Assembly (NCBI GenBank): GCA_001465935.1
Contig: LNKV01000005.1
Coordinates: forward strand, 682,001-746,000
Origin: Clarireedia homoeocarpa
Lineage: Eukaryota; Ascomycota; Leotiomycetes; Helotiales; Rutstroemiaceae
Direction: 5' to 3'
Length of the DNA: 64,000 nt
The number at the start of each line of letters is the position of its first letter. Within the stretch, counting starts at the first letter, position 1. The notes below the pieces were generated by a model that was not told the origin of the DNA, made no database searches, and saw nothing but the letters and a program-made list of their open reading frames with translations. This document shows positions 57,801-64,000 of the stretch, piece by piece. The position numbers and the translations under genes are program-made.

Positions 57801-60800
57801 CATTTTTTTTGCTCGAGGGTCCGGGGTAAGCAAAACTCCCTGTGCCACCCTTGATTCTTTGGCAAGGAAAATCGTTTCAAGGGATAGCATCCAATTGATC
57901 AGATGTGAATCAGAAGTAGAAAAAATTGACGACATTTTCGTGCGAATTCTCAATTGCCGAAAATGTCCTTGGCAGAAAGGCCGGAACAGAAGGACCGATT
58001 TTATTTATTGACATCGTGCAGTAGATATAAATGGAGTGCGGCTGTGATGCAGATATCGAACACCTGTGGGTGGACGAAGAGCAGCCTCGAGAACGAAGAT
58101 CTTGTTCGGCTGTATAACGTGTGACAAATTAATCTGTCAGTACGAGGAGTGCATAAGGTACAGTACAAAAGGATTAGCATGAAAGTACGACGGATGGGGG
58201 TACAGTACCGTGGTAGATACACATGCATGTGTGAAGGAAGGAAGCAAAACTCGTGGGGGATTCTGATTGTCAAAGTTACATGTACCCGTACCTCCCTCGT
58301 ACCCCCCTTCCCCTTCCCATTCAGTTGCTGGTGGATAGACAAACGAAACAGTGGCAGCACACCCAAGAATCCTTGCTGACACAAATGAAAGCGTTACAAC
58401 CATCGGAGCCTACAGGATATCCAAGCCACACCTTCTTGAAGATTCCTGGCACACCCGGATAGCACTAGACATTGGTTGGCAGCCTCCTTGTGGAACGGGC
58501 AACTATGTACTATGTTGGCTCTACACAGCATCCTATTCGTGTGGTTGTTTGGATTTAAATGCGAGTGAGCTTTATATTGAACGCTCAACACCAAAGGTTC
58601 TTATGATTTGTTCAAAACCGCGCAATGTGGATGACTGCAGCTTGGTGGCATGTTTATCACATTTTCTTCAAGCATCCCATGGCCAACCCCTTCATCACGG
58701 TCGCCAAAATGAAAAGAGTTAAGACTGCCGAAATGTTCGATATAACCGTTCCGGGCGGGCTGTACCGAAAACTCAAAGAACTGGAAATTGAAATTGCGAC
58801 CTGCAAAAGCAGACGCATGCGGAAGCAGAGACAGAAACAGTCCAAGATAGCCAGTGACTTGCCTAAGTACAGGGTACACATGTTATTATGTTAACTAGAA
58901 GTTGTTTTCCAATGGGCAGTTTCGGATGTCAATATAGGATATAGATCCACATTTCTCCCCTTCGGCCTATCTAGCCTTCATGCCATATCCCCCTCTTCCT
59001 CTTTCCCTTCCCTCACTTCCACTCCTCCAACCTCATATTGTAGGCAGCAATGAAAAGACCACCAACTGGGTATTCTCCAGAGGCAAGCCATCTTCGTATC
59101 AGATTATGTACAAATACTCACACAGAGTTTCCTTTCCGAAGTCGTAGAGGAAGAATCCTTCAAAGGCGCTCCTCTTCTGCACCGCACTGCACTTTACTTG
59201 CAAAGTTGCAACCATATTGCACTACCATACACACTCACGCACACACACACACACACACGCACACACACACACACACACACCTGCTACCCGGACGTTGAAA
59301 ATGCTGCAGCCTAGAATTCTTCTCGTCTTCCCCAAGATGAGATAAGATGAGACGAGACGAGACCCAACGGAGATGGAGGAGAATGACTTCACCCGCTACG
59401 AATCTGAACTGGCCAGGTCACCTATCTGCAGACTGTAAGGAGGAAAACATATTCAATACATACGCTACAGTACAGCTGTGCTGGCGTGCAGCGCGGATGC
59501 TTTCGAAAATTGCCAATATCATGTCATGGGCCGGGGTAATTTTTTTCTTTGGTTGAACAACAACCTCCGTTCAAAATATCCAAACACGGCCCTCCGCAAA
59601 AACCATTGCTTGATTACTTTTTTCATCGTTCTTGTGTTACAGTACCTACCTACCTACCTACCTACCTGCCAGCCAGTGCAGCGCAGCGCAGCTCCTTTGA
59701 TCCATACACCCGTTCATACACGCACGCATACCTAACTACCTCTTACTGTACTGTACCTATACTGTTGTCTATCGCCCCCTCCCCTTTTCCCCCGCATTTC
59801 GCCCCCACCAGCATTTTTGCACAAAGAAAGATTGATAGGTACCCGCCAAGCAACTATCGGTTTTTCCTCATTCAATACTGCAACACAGCCTCGCCTGCCC
59901 CAAACCTGTATCGTTATCACCGACTTGCCCAAGTTTGCACTTTTCAGCTGTCAACTTGTCAGTTTAAATTTAGCTCATTCCCACATTTAATTTTCCATGT
60001 CCATGACGATGGCCTCACTATTGACGACGCATCTTTAAGAATTTTTTCTTCAATCTAAAAATCAGGGAAAACAAGTTGGAGACTAGTATTTTTTTCAGCG
60101 CATGTGCTAAAACCCTTCGACTGGCCTCCAGTGCAGGGGCCTTGCAAAAATGTGCATCTTTCTTACTTGCAGCAATTCGGCTTTCTCATCTTTTTGTCGC
60201 CTCACCATAGCGAGAACTCTTTCAGCAGGAAATGAATTTCTCCTTTTGGACGGTTGAGCTGGCTTCGGATGATAGGGTTCTCCATATCCGGGACACGTAG
60301 ATGTGCATGGGGTCTTGATCTGGACTTTGCGCTCGAGCTCATATCAACGGAAGGGATCGCGTTGCGTTGCTCCCTCTTGGATTAGGCTCGTCGATCACAA
60401 TATTGGCGCTAGATGCGAATCAATGAGATGCGTTCCTGCATTTTCGCCTCTACTTGTCTGTTGAACGGGTCAACCATGGGTAAAGTTTTGTACTTGGGCG
60501 TAGGCGTGCTCGTAAACTTAATCAGATGCGCTTTGGACGTGCATAGAGACTCCACTTCGGCCTTCACGGCCCCTACCATGATGCGCTCTGATGTGATGCG
60601 ATGATCGACGGATCTCCCAAAACACTTCCCTCGGTTGACTTCTAAGGTGATGATGCTCATTACTCAGCTTGGAAGTTGTCTTTGCTCCTAATGGCAATAC
60701 AGGTCTGGATGGCAAATTCTACTCGATCGAAATAGAAGCACAACAAACCCATGAACTAAAAGGAGCATGCTCCTGTTTGATGTGGTTGTAGTTCGTGAAA

Positions 60801-63800
60801 TGGATGGAAACAGACAAAATTTTAGACACGGCAGCGCAGCGGACGGACAGGCGCTTCGACGATCATGGGATAGCATACCATTGATATCGTATTCAACGAT
60901 GTTACCATAACAGTACCGATTTTAAGCATCCCGTCTGCAGCCATTGTACACCCGTTGTGGGCCGCGGTGAGGCGCATCAGGGCTGGACGTGTTGGCGACT
61001 TGTGGTTGATTCGATATGCTGAAAGGATTCATTTCGTGGGAATGCATTAAGACAAGAGAGGGAGGTGGGATCGCTTGCCAGGGGATTCGAGTGAGTAGAT
61101 GATATGAAGTTAATCTGTATCGAGATCGGAGGATAATGTTTTACAGTCGTTGAATAGTCACAGCGCTAGCTGGTGGGATGATAGACCTAGTTGCGCAATA
61201 GTTAGGTAAAAGCTAAGCTTCCTGGAATCTGGCAGGTACGATGTGCGAGTGATACCGGTCCACTGCCAGGGAAATTCCCGGTGAGTCGCATTTTCTGCTA
61301 GATGGAGCGATATACACCCCTGAAGGTACCAACGAAGTGACAGGAGTTTTGTTAGTACGGTTTACAAACAAGCTTGTCTCATACTCATGGCCACAAACAC
61401 TTGCTTCCATGCCAGTTCGTTCTGTGAAAGATAAGCTGCTTCACGTTGAGTTCCTCATGATCGCAGACGGTCAATAGCACGATGATTCAAAATTACTCCA
61501 TCACTTGCCGCTCAGACGAGAAAAAGACGAGTGGAGATGTTTGAGCACCTCACCAACCATGCTGGATCGGCCTATCACCCCCTAGACACGATGTGGCACA
61601 TACGATGAGCAGAGCTAGAGAATTAGAAACTGTTGCTCGAAATGCTCGAACGACCGTCGCAGACGGTATAATATCGCGATCCGTCAGAGTATGTTTATAT
61701 TCATGATGTAGCTCTCAGTGAGAGCTCAGGTCCACGGGCAGAAGCAATCTCAAGACTACAGGGCTTGACAGAACTGTTCGCTTTTGTACAGGTTTGCTGA
61801 CCACAGGAGCATTTCTTGGATCTGTCTAACCGAAGATGACAGGTATTTTCAAGTTTTCTCTTTATCAAAAGGGTAGAAAATCACAACCACGACCGCTCGA
61901 AGAAAAGAAAAGCTATTATGATCCTGACGGCATACGACTGAGCATCCCCTCAGATCTCAGTTTCAACATAAAACGATCTAAAGCCGCTCCAAGAAACGTC
62001 CCTGTTTATCCACTACTCAACTCGCTACGTTTTTCCATCCACCGCGGAGTCTTGTTGCTACCCTGTATTCAAAGTTACAGCAAAGCCTCAAAGCTACGTT
62101 ATGCTCTTCAACGAAAGATACGTCCATACTTTCCATATCTCAGAGTCGGCAACAACAATCGGTCATCTATGGTCGTAGATCATTAGAAATAGCTAAGATT
62201 CAAGCCGGGTATGTCAGTCCGGGGACTAAAACATATATCTATATCAGAATTTCAGTCTAAGGCAGAGAATAATGGAGTAGTCATTGGAATATAGTGGGCT
62301 GAGGCATAGCTAAGAAAGAATACAGGACATGATAGGAGCATACAATTAGGTGAATATTTACTTGGCTAGGAAACATGCAGACCATACGATGTTGAATGAA
62401 TATGTACGAGAAGGGGGATATGTGTTGGAACGAGTGAATCTCTTGCACAGCCCATATCATTTGTACGACCAGCTCGGTCTAATCATCTTTCACTTCTCTT
62501 CGTACGACTTGTTGCGCTCAGTCCGGACAAAAGGAACTCTTTACAGTAGCTAGATGGGTCCATTTAAGACGTTCAATAGCTTAGTTCCAGGAATGAGCAT
62601 ATTCATGAGCAAAGGGAGAAAGTGAGGCTGTTAGACTTTTCACCACTGATTGTCTGGGAATATCCTTGGTCTGTAAAACTTCCTGGTTGACCTGAAATGG
62701 GTATCTAATCATCCGTGTATACGGTATACCAAAATTCCGAACTGCCCATTACTTTTCATGATACAGTGATACTCAATCAATACCTCTCCTCACCTCTCAA
62801 AAATTGCCAGCGCCACCATGTTTGAGTACCAGGAAGGGCATAATTGTCGGCATTCAAAAAATCAGCGCTGTCTGTGTTTCCCGAAAGAGCTCTGAAGTCT
62901 CTAATCTGGCAGTCAACGCCCGCTTTGACTGTCCCTTCAGCTTGCTCGAGAATATTAATTAAAGGCCCACCACAATCTTCAGTCTCAGCAATGATCAGCA
63001 TGTCTACTCGGTCTGCAACAAGTCTGGTGATAGCTTTGACGCTGCTGAAGTTCTGACAACGATTAATTTGTTTGGCTAGTGTCATGAACACAAGGTTTGC
63101 TTGAACAGAGAAAGCGAGGACTTGATGGGAATGGTAAAATGAACCACATGTGGATAGTTTCAAGGAATAGAAAAATAGGAAGGCTAGCTACGTGCATGTA
63201 AGCTGATGTTGGAGAACGTTGCATCGACCAAAACTTTTACGAATGCGGGCCCAATGCACACGGTGTGAATAGGAAATGCCGAGAAGCAGAGTGCAGCGCG
63301 AAGGCACTATACAACCTCTTCGACAAGCAAGCATCTGACTTCGATGTTCGACAACATAGTCCAGATATGATCTTTACTACGCATAGGGAAGACCGTAGAA
63401 AATAGATTAGGGGCAATGATGCAACGAAAAACCAGAATGTGGTAATTCCTCGCAGCCTGATCTCTGATGAAGCCGCAGTCAAGTATCAGCTGGCTGATAT
63501 GCCCAGGTCATCCGATGATTGCTCTGATACAGTTGCTACAACAAATGCGTTGCCTTCCCTAAAGTATGACTACGTTCACGATAGTTGTTGACCCTCTCGG
63601 ACGGAGAGTCGAACTGTAAAAGTACTGCAAGATGCTTTCTCGGTCTCTCAAACGATATTAAACTATATGCATATGAATCTCGTTGAGTTCTGATGTGTAG
63701 TAACGGCGGAACTGGAAAGGTGCGCTCAAATTCCGAGCGAGCCAAACGGAAGCGATGTAGCCATGTCTTGGGATTTACTTTAAGTATAGAAACGCTTCAG

Positions 63801-64000
63801 TCTTTGATATTTATGAGAATCTTCTAGGCAAAACCACACCAGGTGTGTGAAATTTATTCCATACAAGTGCTTTTCTTAGCAAAACTTTTGCAATATATCT
63901 TCCTTGCAGCTTTTCACTTCTGCCCTGGAACCATAGACTCAACCACTGATCCACTTTCCGAGCCAATATCTCCGTATAAGACTGAGAGTAAAATCTTTGA
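54873..64000. other. 9.1-kb region without supportable genes
   Basis: Upstream of the NDT80-type gene no ORF shows a recognisable domain. It contains (CA)n at 59237-59281 and CTAC repeats at 59643-59667. Several open stretches of 80-120 codons exist: + 58625-58894, - 60409-60660, + 61836-62186 and - 62777-63163. The last two have mixed, protein-like composition and are the best candidates for relic exons, but none has a supportable start, splice partner or family. Part may be the very long promoter of the NDT80-type gene. Confidence 0.5.
59237..59281. repeat. (CA)n microsatellite
   Basis: About 22 CA units with one GC interruption in each half. Confidence 0.9.

Noticed and set aside
58601..58879. 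Minus-strand 92-codon ORF with a signal-peptide-like N-terminus
   Set aside because: It begins with GTG, not ATG, overlaps another open frame on the opposite strand, and no homologue was recognised.
59549..60058. 169-codon + strand ORF
   Set aside because: Much of it follows CTAC repeats and T/C-rich sequence; there is no domain.

Overview
The window is nuclear DNA of a filamentous ascomycete. The evidence is short spliceosomal introns (about 48-130 nt, one of 212 nt) with GT-AG ends and TACTAAC- or GCTAAC-like branch sites, two Zn2Cys6 regulators, a Grg1/CCG-1 stress protein, an NDT80/PhoG regulator and an intron-containing tRNA-Ile. Protein style suggests a leotiomycete (Helotiales, Sclerotiniaceae-like), but this is inference from memory of families, not a database match. 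I rebuilt 17 spliced genes, one aldolase gene with an in-frame stop, and one tRNA gene.

Layout. 0.4-7.1 kb: divergent housekeeping pair RIX1 (ribosome assembly) and YPP1 (plasma-membrane PI4-kinase recruitment). 8.2-21.2 kb: six neighbouring sugar-metabolism genes: a polyol/sorbose-type SDR, an SMP-30 lactonase, a 12-TM MFS sugar transporter, a class II aldolase broken by one stop codon, an SDR very close to fungal L-rhamnose 1-dehydrogenase, and a Zn2Cys6 regulator. Together they look like an import, oxidation, lactone-opening and cleavage route with its own regulator, now probably decaying. 21.9-24.5 kb: MTQ1 and AIM32, two mitochondrial genes sharing a 306-bp divergent promoter. 25.8-32.9 kb: Grg1, an EBP-like sterol isomerase family protein, a MARVEL-type membrane protein and a zinc alcohol dehydrogenase (ADH6/CAD type).

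36.9-39.7 kb: a large CTF1-like Zn2Cys6 regulator after a 3.9-kb repeat-rich intergenic region. 40.5 kb: tRNA-Ile(AAU). 42.8-48.4 kb: mitochondrial leucyl-tRNA synthetase and a divergent LAT-family amino-acid permease. 51.2-54.9 kb: a DUF2011 protein and an NDT80/PhoG (VIB-1/XprG-like) regulator. 54.9-64 kb: about 9 kb with no gene I can support, only short open stretches and microsatellites.

The intergenic regions from 28 to 37 kb and 40 to 50 kb are unusually rich in short tandem repeats. Exon boundaries were set by hand from splice signals, frame continuity and recalled family sequences; transcript data would be needed to confirm them.
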